Source of the DNA: Bradyrhizobium sp. Tv2a-2 | GTDB lineage: Bacteria; Pseudomonadota; Alphaproteobacteria; Rhizobiales; Xanthobacteraceae | Length of the DNA: 64,000 bases | Assembly: GCF_000472425.1 (NCBI RefSeq) | Contig: NZ_AXAI01000003.1 | Span: forward strand, 402,702 to 466,701 | Direction: 5' to 3' | Part shown: positions 19,950 through 28,898 of the stretch, piece after piece | How positions within the stretch are numbered: the first letter of the stretch is position 1 | Layout of the letters: each line of letters starts with the position of its first letter | Notes under the pieces: generated by a model | Seen by the model: the letters and a program-made list of their open reading frames with translations, nothing else | The model's database searches: none | What the model was told of the DNA's origin: nothing | Made by a program: the position numbers and the translations under genes

Positions 19950-21076
19950 CGCAGGGTCTGAAACAGCCGATACAGAAGCCGCGCGCGCGGCTCGATCGAG
20001 GAGATGTAGAGCTGCTCACGGTGCGTGTGCGCGCCCTTGCCGTCGACGCCAAGGCCGTCGAGGGTTGCGGTATGCGCCGCGGTGAAATTGCCGTCCGAGC
20101 CGCCGCCCGTGAACATGTCAACCAGCTCGAAGCCGAGCTCGGTGGCGAGCGTCTTGGCGTGCTCGAACAGCGCCGCGCCGGCGTTGCCTTTCTCGTAAGG
20201 CGGCCGGTTCAATTCGCCCGTCACGGTGACGCTGACGCCCTCGCTGCGCGACTTGATGCCGAGGATCCTCTCGACCAGCTCGTCGGCGGCGGCGACCGAC
20301 GGGGCGCGCAGATCGACCTCCGCATAGGCCTCTTCCGCGATCACATTGGGACGCGTGCCGCCTCTGACCACACCAACATTGACGGTGATGCCGCGCTTCG
20401 GATCGTTCAGCCCCTCCAGCGTCTGAATGATATTGGCGAGTTCGCGGATAGCGCTGCGGCCATCCTCGGGCCGGCTGCCGGCATGCGCGGGCACGCCCTT
20501 GATGAAGACCTCGAAGCGGCCGACGCCCTTGCGCCCGGTGACGACCTTGCCGCCCTCGCGCGCGGGCTCTGTCACCAGCACATATTTGGCTTTCTCGCCT
20601 TCGCGCTCGATCAGCCTGCGCGAGGTCGGGCTGCCGATCTCCTCATCCGACACATAGAGCTGGGTGATGCCGAGCGGGGTCGGCTTGCCCTCGGCGCAAA
20701 GCTGCCGGAAGGCGTGGAAAGCGAGATAGGCGCCGCCCTTCATGTCATAGATGCCAGGCCCGAAGGCGCTGTCGCCGTCGATCTTGAACGGCAGCCGCGC
20801 GATGAAGCCCAGCGGGTGCACGGTGTCGAGATGGCTCAGCACCAGGATGCCGGGTGCATCCTGCCCCCAGGCCGAGCGCACGATCAGATGATCGCCGCAG
20901 CCGTTCTGGCCCGGCACGCGCTCGAGATGTGCGGCAAGGTCGCGATAGCCGTCGGCAACCAACGACACCAGCCGGTTGACCTGCTCGGGCGCCTCCGTCG
21001 GCGTCTCGATCTCGACCCAACGGCGGATGCCGTCGAGGATGGTCCCGGAGTCGAACGGATTGGCAGACTTGAGCAT
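19946..21076 (-). CDS. M20 family metallopeptidase (carboxypeptidase G2-like)
   Basis: A 376-residue dizinc exopeptidase-type protein. The metal ligands sit in the expected order: His in LSHLDTVHP, bridging Asp in GIYDMKGG, catalytic Glu-Glu in YVSDEEIGS, Glu or Asp in VTEPAREG, and His in GAHTHREQLYI. The dimerisation domain includes the GVPAHAGSRPEDG loop. It lacks a signal peptide, so it is cytoplasmic. Substrates in this family include N-acyl amino acids and glutamyl conjugates; the true one is unknown. It is upstream of and coupled to trmB, in a place where several other Rhizobiales carry metK. Confidence 0.87.
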   Translation of the reverse strand: MLKSANPFDSGTILDGIRRWVEIETPTEAPEQVNRLVSLVADGYRDLAAHLERVPGQNGCGDHLIVRSAWGQDAPGILVLSHLDTVHPLGFIARLPFKIDGDSAFGPGIYDMKGGAYLAFHAFRQLCAEGKPTPLGITQLYVSDEEIGSPTSRRLIEREGEKAKYVLVTEPAREGGKVVTGRKGVGRFEVFIKGVPAHAGSRPEDGRSAIRELANIIQTLEGLNDPKRGITVNVGVVRGGTRPNVIAEEAYAEVDLRAPSVAAADELVERILGIKSRSEGVSVTVTGELNRPPYEKGNAGAALFEHAKTLATELGFELVDMFTGGGSDGNFTAAHTATLDGLGVDGKGAHTHREQLYISSIEPRARLLYRLFQTLR

Positions 21077-21156
21077 CGCGTGGCCTTGCTGAGAAAGAAT
21101 GACTTTCTCACGGCATAGGCCAGATTTCGCGATGGCTCAAATCCAAATGGGCGGGG

Positions 21157-21573
21157 TCAGCTCCGCTCGAGGACCTCACGCGCGGCAATCTGTTCGACCA
21201 GGTCGACGATGCTGCGTCTGAGTTTGGAGTCGGCGATCCGCGTGAACGCGCGGGTCAGCGCCAGCCCCTCGGACGTTGCAAGGAAATCGGAGACATAGGT
21301 CGGCGAGGCGCCTTCGCCAAAATTATCTTTGCCGGGCGAACTGGTCGGCCCGCCCTCGAACAGGAAGGAGACCGGGATCTGCAGGACTTCCGCGATCTGC
21401 TGGATGCGGCTCGCTCCGACCCGGTTGGTGCCCTTCTCGTATTTCTGAATCTGCTGGAAGGTCAGCCCCAAGGCCTCGCCAAGCTTCTCCTGGCTCATAC
21501 CCAGCATAATTCGGCGCATCCGCACCCGGCTGCCGACATATTTGTCAACAGGGTTCGGTGCTTTGGTGGACAT
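21157..21573 (-). CDS. Helix-turn-helix XRE regulator, PhrR/PraR-like
   Basis: This 138-residue protein carries an HTH_3 domain at about residues 12-68 (RMRRIMLGMSQEKLGEALGLTFQQIQKYEKGTNRV) and a helical C-terminus. The sequence and the position downstream of lnt match the conserved alphaproteobacterial regulator called PhrR or PraR in rhizobia, where it affects surface attachment and quorum-sensing genes. I infer the relation and do not claim the same targets. The ATG at 21573 is preceded by AAGGAG at 8 bases; a GTG three codons upstream is in frame but poorly placed. Confidence 0.85.
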   Translation of the reverse strand: MSTKAPNPVDKYVGSRVRMRRIMLGMSQEKLGEALGLTFQQIQKYEKGTNRVGASRIQQIAEVLQIPVSFLFEGGPTSSPGKDNFGEGASPTYVSDFLATSEGLALTRAFTRIADSKLRRSIVDLVEQIAAREVLERS

Positions 21574-21845
21574 TTCCGACACTCCTTCTGCGATCAGGCA
21601 TCAACGAGCGAGGCAAATCGCGCGCGGATTGGCCCCGTTACCAGCACCGTCAAACCTTGCTCGGAGATCGCGGGAGTGATCAGAGAAATTGACAATGCAG
21701 TGACTGGTGGATTGTTACCGGCGGGCGCAAAATGAGAATGCCTGTGGTATTCTGTCAACTAGTGGAACCGCGGTTGCTCGAAAAAAAATTTGCCGCCCGG
21801 AGGCGGGGCCACAATCAGAAGCAATCAAATGGGTGTTTGATACGC

Positions 21846-23465
21846 TCAGCGCCGCAGGAAACGGCGGCGAATGACCAGCAGCAGGGCCGCGGCGACAAGG
21901 ATGGCGGCCGGGATATTGCCGACGCGCGCGTAGACCGTCGGTGCGATCGGGGCCGGCAGGGGAGCATCCAGCACGCCCTCGATGCCCAGCGGAAGCTGCG
22001 CCACGATGCGGCCCATGGGATCGATGACCGCGGAAATTCCAGTGTTGGCGGCACGGACCAGCGGCAGCCCCTGCTCGACGGCGCGCATCCGTGCCTGCTG
22101 CAGATGCTGATAGGGCCCGGTCGAGATCCCGAACCAGCCGTCATTGGTCAGGTTGACCATCCAGCCGGGGCGATCGTCGGGGGTCGCTGTGGCGGAAGGA
22201 AAGGCCGCTTCATAGCAAATCAGGGGCAGCGCGCGCGGCGCGTTGGGAATTCCCAAAGTGCGCCGGACCTTACCGGGAATGAAGCCGCCCCTGACCCTGG
22301 TGAGTTGCTCCAAGCCCAGGCTCTCCATCAAGTCCTGGAAAGGGAGATATTCCCCGAACGGCACGAGGTGCAGCTTGTCATAGACCGACAGCACCGTACC
22401 TTCATCATCGATCACATAGATCGAGTTGTAGGCCCGCGTCACTCGTACGCCTGGCGGCAGGTCGGGGGCGCGCACCGCGCCGGTGATCAGGGTCGTTCCT
22501 TTGGGCAGCAGATCCGCAATCTGCGCCATCGCGTCTGGCTCGCGGGTCAGGAAGAAAGGGAATGCCGATTCCGGCCAGATCAGCACCGTCGCGTCACGCA
22601 CGCCGGTCGCGTGCGGCCCGGTCGCGCGGTCGGAGAGCGCGAGATATTTCTGCATCACTGCCGCCTTGGCGGAGTAGTTGAACTTCTCGTCCTGCTGCAG
22701 GTTCGGTTGCATGATCCTGAGCTTGACGTTCGCGGTCATTGTGGTCGGGTGCTGGCTCAGGCGAACGACGCCGAAGGCGCCCATGGCGACCAGGAGCGCC
22801 AGCGCCGCGATGGGGGCGGCAAGGCGCGCGCGACCGCGGGTGCTGCCGTCGATCAGCACGGCGGGCGAGGCAAAGATGGCGACACTCAGGAACGTTAGCC
22901 CCCAGATGCCGATCAGCGAGGCTGTCTGCGCCAGCGCCAGGGGCTCGGTCAGGGCATAGCCGAACGCGTTCCAGGGGAAGCCGGTCAGCACATGGCCGCG
23001 CAGCCATTCCGAAATGGTGAGGCTTGCAGCAAGCCCGATCACCCGCGAGCCGCCCTTGGTCCAGACCAGGCGGGCCAGCGCAAAGCCGAACGCCGTGAAG
23101 AGGGCGAGAAATGCCGGCAATCCCAGCACGGCGAAGGGCAGCAGCCAGCCGAACGTGTCGGCTTCGACCAGAAAGGCGTTGCCGATCCAGTAGAGGCCCG
23201 GCACGAAATAGCCGAGCCCGAACCAGAAGCCGGTCAGCGCCGCGGCTGGCAGGCCCTGCGCGCGGCCGGCGCCGGCGCCGTCGATCAGGAAGACCGCCAC
23301 CGGAAAGGTCAGGAACAGCACCGGCCAGGCATTGAACGGCGCCATCGCAAGCGAGGACAGCGCGCCTGCGACAAGCGCAATCAGCTCGCGCTTCCAGCCC
23401 CAAGACAGGATGATCGGCAGGATGAAGGTCAACCCAGCGCGGCGAAGTTTCTTGTCCAGCGTCAC
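21846..23465 (-). CDS. lnt: Apolipoprotein N-acyltransferase Lnt
   Basis: A 539-residue inner-membrane enzyme that adds the third acyl chain to lipoproteins. The N-terminal half has several membrane helices (for example LIVAGALSSLAMAPF-like and LLPFAVLGLPAFLALF). The C-terminal periplasmic nitrilase domain holds the catalytic triad: Glu in WPESAFPF, Lys in YDKLHLVPFGEYLP and Cys in LPLICYEAAFPS. A last helix precedes a short basic tail. The start ATG overlaps the corC stop as ATGA, so it ends a coupled chain corC-lnt. Confidence 0.93.
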   Translation of the reverse strand: MTLDKKLRRAGLTFILPIILSWGWKRELIALVAGALSSLAMAPFNAWPVLFLTFPVAVFLIDGAGAGRAQGLPAAALTGFWFGLGYFVPGLYWIGNAFLVEADTFGWLLPFAVLGLPAFLALFTAFGFALARLVWTKGGSRVIGLAASLTISEWLRGHVLTGFPWNAFGYALTEPLALAQTASLIGIWGLTFLSVAIFASPAVLIDGSTRGRARLAAPIAALALLVAMGAFGVVRLSQHPTTMTANVKLRIMQPNLQQDEKFNYSAKAAVMQKYLALSDRATGPHATGVRDATVLIWPESAFPFFLTREPDAMAQIADLLPKGTTLITGAVRAPDLPPGVRVTRAYNSIYVIDDEGTVLSVYDKLHLVPFGEYLPFQDLMESLGLEQLTRVRGGFIPGKVRRTLGIPNAPRALPLICYEAAFPSATATPDDRPGWMVNLTNDGWFGISTGPYQHLQQARMRAVEQGLPLVRAANTGISAVIDPMGRIVAQLPLGIEGVLDAPLPAPIAPTVYARVGNIPAAILVAAALLLVIRRRFLRR

Positions 23466-24586
23466 TGTGAGCCGGCTCCGTCGCCGGAGGAGGGCGGGCT
23501 TGTCGAATTGTCGTTGCTCGGCGTCGGCCCGCCGTCAGATGCGGCCTCGCGCTTGCGGCCCTCGCGCGCCGTCCGTGGGGGCGGCCGTTCCTTGCGCACG
23601 GCGATGCGCAACCGCTTCACCCGCCTGGGATCGGCGTCCAGCACCTCGACCTCGAAATTGCCGGGACCGGAAATCACCTCGCCGCGCACCGGCAAACGCC
23701 CGACATGGCTGACGAGATAGCCGCCCAGCGTCTGCACCTCTTCGCCGGCTTCCCCAGTCACGAAATCCTCGCCGATCACCGAGCGGACGTCGTCGAGGCT
23801 TGCCCGCGCGTCGGCCACGAAGGAATTGTCGGCCTGTCGCACGATCGCCGGCGGGTCGTCGCTGTCATGCTCGTCGTCGATCTCGCCGACGATCTGCTCG
23901 ACAATGTCCTCGATGGAGACCAGGCCGTCGGTACCGCCATATTCATCTACCACAAGCGCAAGATGGATGCGCGAGGCCTGCATCTGCGCGAGCAGATCGA
24001 TCGCGCGCATCGAAGGCGGCACATAGAGCAGCTTGCGGATGATGTTGGCGTCCGACAGTGGCATTGCGAGGTCGACCGTGCGCAAATCGAGGCCCGCGGG
24101 GAACGGCTTCTTGCGCCGGGTCTTGGCGGGATCGCGCAGGCGCGCCCGCGCGGTCATGAAGGCGAGCAGGTCGCGGATGTGAACCATTCCTTCGGGATCG
24201 TCGAGAGTCTCGTGGTAGACCACGAGCCGCGAATGCGCGGCGCTTTCGAACAGGTCCATCAATTCGCCGAGCTGAATGTCGCGCTTCACCGCGATGATGT
24301 CGGCGCGATGCACCATGACGTCGGCGATGCGCCGCTCGTGCAGCGACAGGATGTTGCGCAGCATGGTGCGCTCGACGGCGGTGAAACCGACATCGTCGGG
24401 CGCCGACGCATCGAGCACGACCTGTAGATCGTCGCGGACCGAGCCCGGTTTCCAGCCGAACAAGGCGCGGATCGCGCGCACCATCCAGTTCTCGGCGGCA
24501 GGGCGAGCGACCTCGTTCGCCGGCACCACCGCAGGCAGGTTGCGCGTGTTGCGCGGATTGTCGTGGACGGGGTCGGAATCGGGCAT
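23462..24586 (-). CDS. CorC/HlyC family CBS-domain protein
   Basis: A protein of about 374 residues with two CBS domains (ADVMVHRADIIAVKRD... and VDLAMPLSDANIIRKLLYVPPSMRAIDLL) and a C-terminal CorC_HlyC transporter-associated domain (VQTLGGYLVSHVGRLPVRGEVI). CorC-type proteins are linked to magnesium and cobalt efflux. A Ser/Pro-rich tail of about 40 residues follows. No DUF21 membrane domain is present, so it is the soluble CorC form. The start at 24586 lies 1 base after the ybeY stop; the in-frame extension to 24682 would overlap ybeY. Confidence 0.9.
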   Translation of the reverse strand: MPDSDPVHDNPRNTRNLPAVVPANEVARPAAENWMVRAIRALFGWKPGSVRDDLQVVLDASAPDDVGFTAVERTMLRNILSLHERRIADVMVHRADIIAVKRDIQLGELMDLFESAAHSRLVVYHETLDDPEGMVHIRDLLAFMTARARLRDPAKTRRKKPFPAGLDLRTVDLAMPLSDANIIRKLLYVPPSMRAIDLLAQMQASRIHLALVVDEYGGTDGLVSIEDIVEQIVGEIDDEHDSDDPPAIVRQADNSFVADARASLDDVRSVIGEDFVTGEAGEEVQTLGGYLVSHVGRLPVRGEVISGPGNFEVEVLDADPRRVKRLRIAVRKERPPPRTAREGRKREAASDGGPTPSNDNSTSPPSSGDGAGSQ

Positions 24587-24587
24587 C

Positions 24588-25097
24588 TCAATCCATCCGT
24601 TCCCGTTCCGCATAGGGATCGGGAATGCCGAGCTGCGCCAGAATCGCTGTCTCGAGCGCCTCCATCTCGTCGGCTTCGTCATCGGTCTCGTGATCGTAGC
24701 CGATCAGATGCAGGAAGCCGTGCACTGCAAGGTGGCTCAAATGGTTCAGGAACGGCTTTGCTTCCTCTTCGGCCTCGCGGCGCAGCGTCTCATAGGCAAT
24801 CGCGATGTCGCCGAGCGCATGAGGCGCAACGTCTTCATCGTCCGCACCGTGCGTTTCGGGAGCCGGGAACGACAGCACATTGGTCGGCTTGTCGATGCCG
24901 CGAAAATCCCTGTTGAGCGTGCGGATGGCTGCATCGTCCGTGAGCATCACAGCGACCTCGGCATTGCCCACATCGGCGTCCGCGGCCGTGCTTGCGGCAA
25001 GGATCGCGCGCTGCACGATGGCCTCGGCGTCCGGCTCGCGCTGCCAGCAGTCGGCGGCGACGACGACCTCGGTGATGGGATAAGCTCTTTGTGGCAT
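24588..25097 (-). CDS. ybeY: Endoribonuclease / rRNA maturation factor YbeY
   Basis: A 169-residue zinc metalloprotein needed for 16S rRNA 3' end processing and ribosome quality control. The zinc motif is complete: HGFLHLIGYDHETDDEADEM (H-x3-H-x5-H). The upstream LNRDFRGIDKPTNVLSFP segment is also characteristic. It sits between phoH and corC, the widely conserved arrangement phoH-ybeY-corC-lnt. The ATG at 25097 is supported. Confidence 0.95.
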   Translation of the reverse strand: MPQRAYPITEVVVAADCWQREPDAEAIVQRAILAASTAADADVGNAEVAVMLTDDAAIRTLNRDFRGIDKPTNVLSFPAPETHGADDEDVAPHALGDIAIAYETLRREAEEEAKPFLNHLSHLAVHGFLHLIGYDHETDDEADEMEALETAILAQLGIPDPYAERERMD

Positions 25098-25154
25098 ATC
25101 AAACGGAACATCTTTCGGACGGAAATCACGCTTCCGTCCGGCGCGATCCTTCCC

Positions 25155-26210
25155 TTAAGCCTTGTTGGCCGCTTGCTTTTGCGGCGCGCTTTCATAGGCC
25201 GCGACGATCCGTGCCACCAGCTCGTGGCGGATCACGTCTTCGGCCGTGAATTTCACTTGCGCGATACCCTCGACGCCGTCGAGCAGTCTGCTGGCTTCGG
25301 CAAGGCCCGACATCTGGCCGTTCGGCAAGTCGACCTGTGACGGATCGCCCGTCACGATCATGCGGCTGTTCTCGCCGAGGCGGGTCAGGAACATCTTCAT
25401 CTGCATGGCTGTGGTGTTCTGCGCCTCGTCCAGGATGATGGCGGCATTGGTCAACGTGCGGCCGCGCATGAAAGCGAGCGGCGCGATTTCGATCTCGCCG
25501 GTCTGCAGCGCACGCTCGACGATGCGTGCATCCATGAGGTCATAGAGCGCGTCATAAATCGGGCGCAGATAGGGATCGACCTTCTCGCGCAAATCGCCGG
25601 GCAGGAAGCCGAGCCGCTCGCCGGCCTCGACTGCGGGGCGCGACAGGATGATGCGATCGACTTCCTTGCGCTCGAACAGTTGCGCGGCGTGCGCCACCGC
25701 AAGCCAGGTCTTGCCGGTGCCGGCGGGGCCAACACCGAACACCAGCTCATGGCGTTTGAGGGCGCGAATATATGAGTCCTGCGCCGCGGTGCGCGCGCGC
25801 ACCGGACGCTTGCGCAGATTGATGATCTCGAACGCGCCCTTGGCGGACTTGGCGTCGTATTCGAACAGCGAGCCCTGCGCGATCACGGCGCGGATCGCGC
25901 CTTCGACCTCGCCCTGGTCGAGATCGTGGCCCTGCAGCGCCTGCGCATAGAGCGCTTCCAGCACGCGACGGCCCGCGTCGCAGCCGTCGCGCGAGCCCGC
26001 AATCGTGATGTGGTTGCCGCGGGAATCGACGACGATGCCAAGCCGTCGTTCGATCTGCGCGAGGTTTTGCCCGTACGGACCGACCAGCACGGACACCGCG
26101 CGGTTGTCGTCGAAATCGATGACGACTTGCGTCTCGGGTGGAACCTGCATGTCGCGGTCAAATTTGCGGCTGGGAGCGAGCGAAGACGAATCCGATGCGC
26201 TTTTAGGCAA
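25155..26210 (-). CDS. phoH: PhoH family ATPase
   Basis: A 351-residue P-loop ATPase with an N-terminal KH-like portion (VLVGPYGQNLAQIERRLGIVV) and the Walker A site GPAGTGKTWLAVAHA. Walker B-like ILDEAQNTT and the sensor segment MIVTGDPSQVDLPNG follow. PhoH proteins are thought to act on RNA alongside YbeY; the precise reaction is not settled. The longest form uses a TTG at 26210 with GGAG about 10 bases before it. An ATG at 26150 is the alternative and would remove 20 residues. It lies 5 bases after miaB. Confidence 0.92.
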   Translation of the reverse strand: MPKSASDSSSLAPSRKFDRDMQVPPETQVVIDFDDNRAVSVLVGPYGQNLAQIERRLGIVVDSRGNHITIAGSRDGCDAGRRVLEALYAQALQGHDLDQGEVEGAIRAVIAQGSLFEYDAKSAKGAFEIINLRKRPVRARTAAQDSYIRALKRHELVFGVGPAGTGKTWLAVAHAAQLFERKEVDRIILSRPAVEAGERLGFLPGDLREKVDPYLRPIYDALYDLMDARIVERALQTGEIEIAPLAFMRGRTLTNAAIILDEAQNTTAMQMKMFLTRLGENSRMIVTGDPSQVDLPNGQMSGLAEASRLLDGVEGIAQVKFTAEDVIRHELVARIVAAYESAPQKQAANKA

Positions 26211-26215
26211 GGGTT

Positions 26216-27613
26216 TCAGGCTCCAATGGTCATTTGAAAGGGCGTTGGCTGAACAGTCGAAACGGGGGAAGCGAGCGCGCCGAACAGGCTGTAGCGCTCG
26301 AGCTTTTCAATTGTCACCGGCAGTACCCGGCCGACGATGTCGGGAGAGGCCATGACATGGACCGGCTGCAAATAGGCGCTGCGTCCGACCATTTGGCCGG
26401 GAACGCGTCCCTCGGCTTCGAACAGCACGTCCATGGTGGTGCCGATGGCGGCCTTGTTGAAGGCCGATTGCTGGCTGTTGATCAGGTCCTGAAGCCGCGC
26501 CAAACGCTCGTCCATCCCCGCTGTCGACACCGTCTCCTGCATGTCCGCCGCCGGCGTGCCGGGCCGCGGCGAATATTTGAACGAATAAGCCGCAGCGTAG
26601 CCGATTTGCGTGACAAGCGCGAGGGTGGCGGAAAAATCCTCCTCCGTCTCGCCGGGGAAGCCGACAATAAAATCCGATGAAAAAGCAATATCTTGCCGGC
26701 TCGCGCGAAAACGCTCAATGATTTCGCAATAATCGCGGGCGGTATGTTTGCGGTTCATGGCCGCAAGAATCCGGTCGGAACCCGACTGCACCGGCAGATG
26801 CACGAAGGGCATCAGCTGCGGCAGTTCGCGATGCGCCGCGATCAGACTGTCTTCGACATCGCGGGGATGGCTCGTCGAATAGCGCATCCGCGCCACCCCG
26901 GGGATCTCCGCGAGCCGGTGCAGCAGTTTGCCGAGCGGCCAGCTTGCGCCGTCCTTGCCTTCGCCGTGATAGGCGTTGACGTTCTGCCCGATCAGCGTGA
27001 TCTCGCGCACGCCGTTGTCGGTGAGGCGCTTCACGTCCTCGACGATCTTCTCGACCGGGCGCGACACCTCGGCGCCGCGCGTATAGGGCACCACGCAGAA
27101 AGTGCAGAACTTGTCGCAACCTTCCTGCACGGTGACGAAAGCGGAAATCCCGCGCGCGCGGATCGCGCTGGCCGCGGGCTGCGGCAGCACACCGAACTTG
27201 TCCTGAACCGGAAATTCCGTCTCGATGGCGCGCCCCTGCGTCTTGGCGCGCGCGATCAGCTGCGGCAGATGGTGATAGCTCTGCGGGCCCACGACGATGT
27301 CGACCACCGGCGCGCGGCGGATGATCTCGTCGCCCTCCGCCTGAGCGACGCAGCCGGCGACTGCGATCTGCATCTCGCGGCCGTTCTGTGCCGCTTCGGT
27401 CTTGGCCGCACGCAGCCGGCCGAGTTCCGAATAGACCTTCTCGGAGGCCTTCTCGCGGATGTGGCAGGTGTTGAGGATTACGAGGTCCGCATCCTCGGCG
27501 CTTGCCGACTCCACAAAGCCTTCGCCCGCCAGCGAGTCCACCATGCGCTGGGCATCGTAGACGTTCATCTGGCAGCCATAGGATTTGATGTGCAGCTTGC
27601 GCTTCGAAGTCAT
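26216..27613 (-). CDS. miaB: tRNA-2-methylthio-N6-dimethylallyladenosine synthase MiaB
   Basis: A radical-SAM methylthiotransferase (465 residues) that adds the 2-methylthio group to i6A37 in tRNAs reading U-starting codons. The N-terminal UPF0004 domain supplies three cysteines ([27 protein letters not shown]) for one 4Fe-4S cluster. The radical-SAM motif C-x3-C-x2-C is in [18 protein letters not shown]-terminal TRAM domain ([21 protein letters not shown]) follows. It starts the phoH-ybeY-corC-lnt series on the minus strand. Confidence 0.96.
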   Translation of the reverse strand: MTSKRKLHIKSYGCQMNVYDAQRMVDSLAGEGFVESASAEDADLVILNTCHIREKASEKVYSELGRLRAAKTEAAQNGREMQIAVAGCVAQAEGDEIIRRAPVVDIVVGPQSYHHLPQLIARAKTQGRAIETEFPVQDKFGVLPQPAASAIRARGISAFVTVQEGCDKFCTFCVVPYTRGAEVSRPVEKIVEDVKRLTDNGVREITLIGQNVNAYHGEGKDGASWPLGKLLHRLAEIPGVARMRYSTSHPRDVEDSLIAAHRELPQLMPFVHLPVQSGSDRILAAMNRKHTARDYCEIIERFRASRQDIAFSSDFIVGFPGETEEDFSATLALVTQIGYAAAYSFKYSPRPGTPAADMQETVSTAGMDERLARLQDLINSQQSAFNKAAIGTTMDVLFEAEGRVPGQMVGRSAYLQPVHVMASPDIVGRVLPVTIEKLERYSLFGALASPVSTVQPTPFQMTIGA

Positions 27614-27786
27614 GAAAACCGGTTGAAATATAGATAATTGCGCCCGTGCCGGATCAGGCTCGGAGCGCGAGGGTGAAATATAGGTTTAGGGGACAAAAAT
27701 CCAGAACGACGGCGGCCGAGTTCGGGCCGCAATTCGGCCGAATCCGTCGATTTTCGCGCCAAAATGGCCGCTGATCCGTTGGAACC

Positions 27787-27890
27787 GTCATTCCGGGATG
27801 GTCCGAAGGGCAAGGCCCGCAATCTCGAGATTCCCAGGTGCGCAACTGCGCACCATGGTTTGATGATTGCGCGTCTCCCCGGAATAATGA
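27787..27890. repeat. Palindromic intergenic repeat, second copy
   Basis: Begins GTCATTCCGGGATGGTCCGAAGG and includes AATCTCGAGATT, a GTGCGCAACTGCGCAC hairpin, and the closing CCCCGGAATAATGA. It shares the outer ends and central blocks with the element at 19101-19180 but has an extra internal hairpin. It lies in the 290-base gap between fur and miaB, which holds no gene that I can see. Confidence 0.65.
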
Positions 27891-27903
27891 GGGAGTTTCC
27901 CGC

Positions 27904-28359
27904 TCAGCCCTTATCCTCATCCAGCGGGACGCAGTAAAGCTCCAGCCGATGATCGACCAGCCTGAAGCCCAGCTTGCGGGCGATCTCGGCCTGCAGCTTC
28001 TCGATCTCCTCCGAGGTGAACTCGATCACCTTGCCGTCGCGCAGATTGATCAGGTGATCGTGATGGCTGTCGCGCATCTGTTCGTAGCGCGCGCGGCCCT
28101 CGCGGAAATCATGCCGCTCGATGATGCCGGCGTCCTCGAACAGCTTGACGGTGCGATACACCGTCGAGATCGAGATCTTGTCGTCGACCGCGACACAGCG
28201 GTGATAGAGCTCCTCGACGTCGGGATGGTCCTCGGCCTCCGCCAGCACGCGTGCGATGACGCGGCGCTGCTCGGTCATGCGCATGCCGGTCGCGGCGCAG
28301 CGCGCCTCAATGCCGGAAGTTTTTGGTGCTGACGTCGATTTCAATGCGGTCATGGACAT
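27904..28359 (-). CDS. fur: Fur family metalloregulator (Fur/Mur type)
   Basis: A 151-residue winged-helix repressor. The DNA-binding half includes MRMTEQRRVIARVLAEAEDHPDVEELYHRC and ISISTVYRTVKLFEDAGIIE. The metal-binding half has the sensory histidines in RDSHHDHLINLRDGKVIEF. The paired cysteines found in E. coli Fur at this place (C-x2-C) are replaced by Asn and Asp, as in alphaproteobacterial Fur/Mur proteins, which often answer to manganese. Iron or manganese specificity cannot be told from sequence. Either of two ATGs (28359 or 28353) may be used. Confidence 0.9.
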   Translation of the reverse strand: MSMTALKSTSAPKTSGIEARCAATGMRMTEQRRVIARVLAEAEDHPDVEELYHRCVAVDDKISISTVYRTVKLFEDAGIIERHDFREGRARYEQMRDSHHDHLINLRDGKVIEFTSEEIEKLQAEIARKLGFRLVDHRLELYCVPLDEDKG

Positions 28360-28415
28360 TCCGGCCTAAAGAGATGAGCACCAGGAAACGAGAGCCTTGT
28401 GCCACCTCGGTCATT

Positions 28416-28898
28416 TTACGACAAGTCGCGGCGCATCAGAAGCGCGTTCAGCTGTTCCCCGTTGGGCTCCAGGTAGTATCTTTCGCGCCGGCCGACCACG
28501 GCAAATCCGGCTCGCTTGTAGAGGCTGAGCGCCGCGCGGTTATTTTCCTCGACCTCGAGAAATATAGTTCGCACGCCGCGGCCGGCGAGATGGCCGAGAT
28601 GGGTCAACAGCAGATTTCGCGACAGTCCCTGGCCGCGACAGCGCGGGTCGATGGCGACTGACAGGATCTCGGCCTCGTCCGCGCCGATCCGCGAGACCGC
28701 GAACCCCACTGTCTTTCGTCCGAGCCGCAAGCGATGCACGAGCGTGTTGGTCTCGCCGAGCATGCTTTCGAATTCGCTTTCGCCCCAGCCGCGGTGAAAG
28801 GAGGCGCCGTGCAGCTGTGCAAGCCGTTGCGCATCGGCCAGCGTTGCCGGCTCGACCGAGGCCGTGCCGCCACCCAAAAACGCGCTGAACCAGCTCAT
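28416..28898 (-). CDS. rimI: Ribosomal-protein-alanine N-acetyltransferase (RimI-like)
   Basis: A 160-residue GNAT enzyme coupled to tsaB. The acetyl-CoA motif A is DPRCRGQGLSRNLLLTHL, followed by FLEVEENNRAALSLYKRAGFAVVGRRERYY, the typical RimI C-terminal half. RimI acetylates the N-terminal alanine of S18; the neighbouring tsaB supports this assignment, since tsaB-rimI pairs are widespread. The ATG at 28898 overlaps the tsaB stop as ATGA. A longer frame to 29018 would run over tsaB. Confidence 0.88.
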   Translation of the reverse strand: MSWFSAFLGGGTASVEPATLADAQRLAQLHGASFHRGWGESEFESMLGETNTLVHRLRLGRKTVGFAVSRIGADEAEILSVAIDPRCRGQGLSRNLLLTHLGHLAGRGVRTIFLEVEENNRAALSLYKRAGFAVVGRRERYYLEPNGEQLNALLMRRDLS

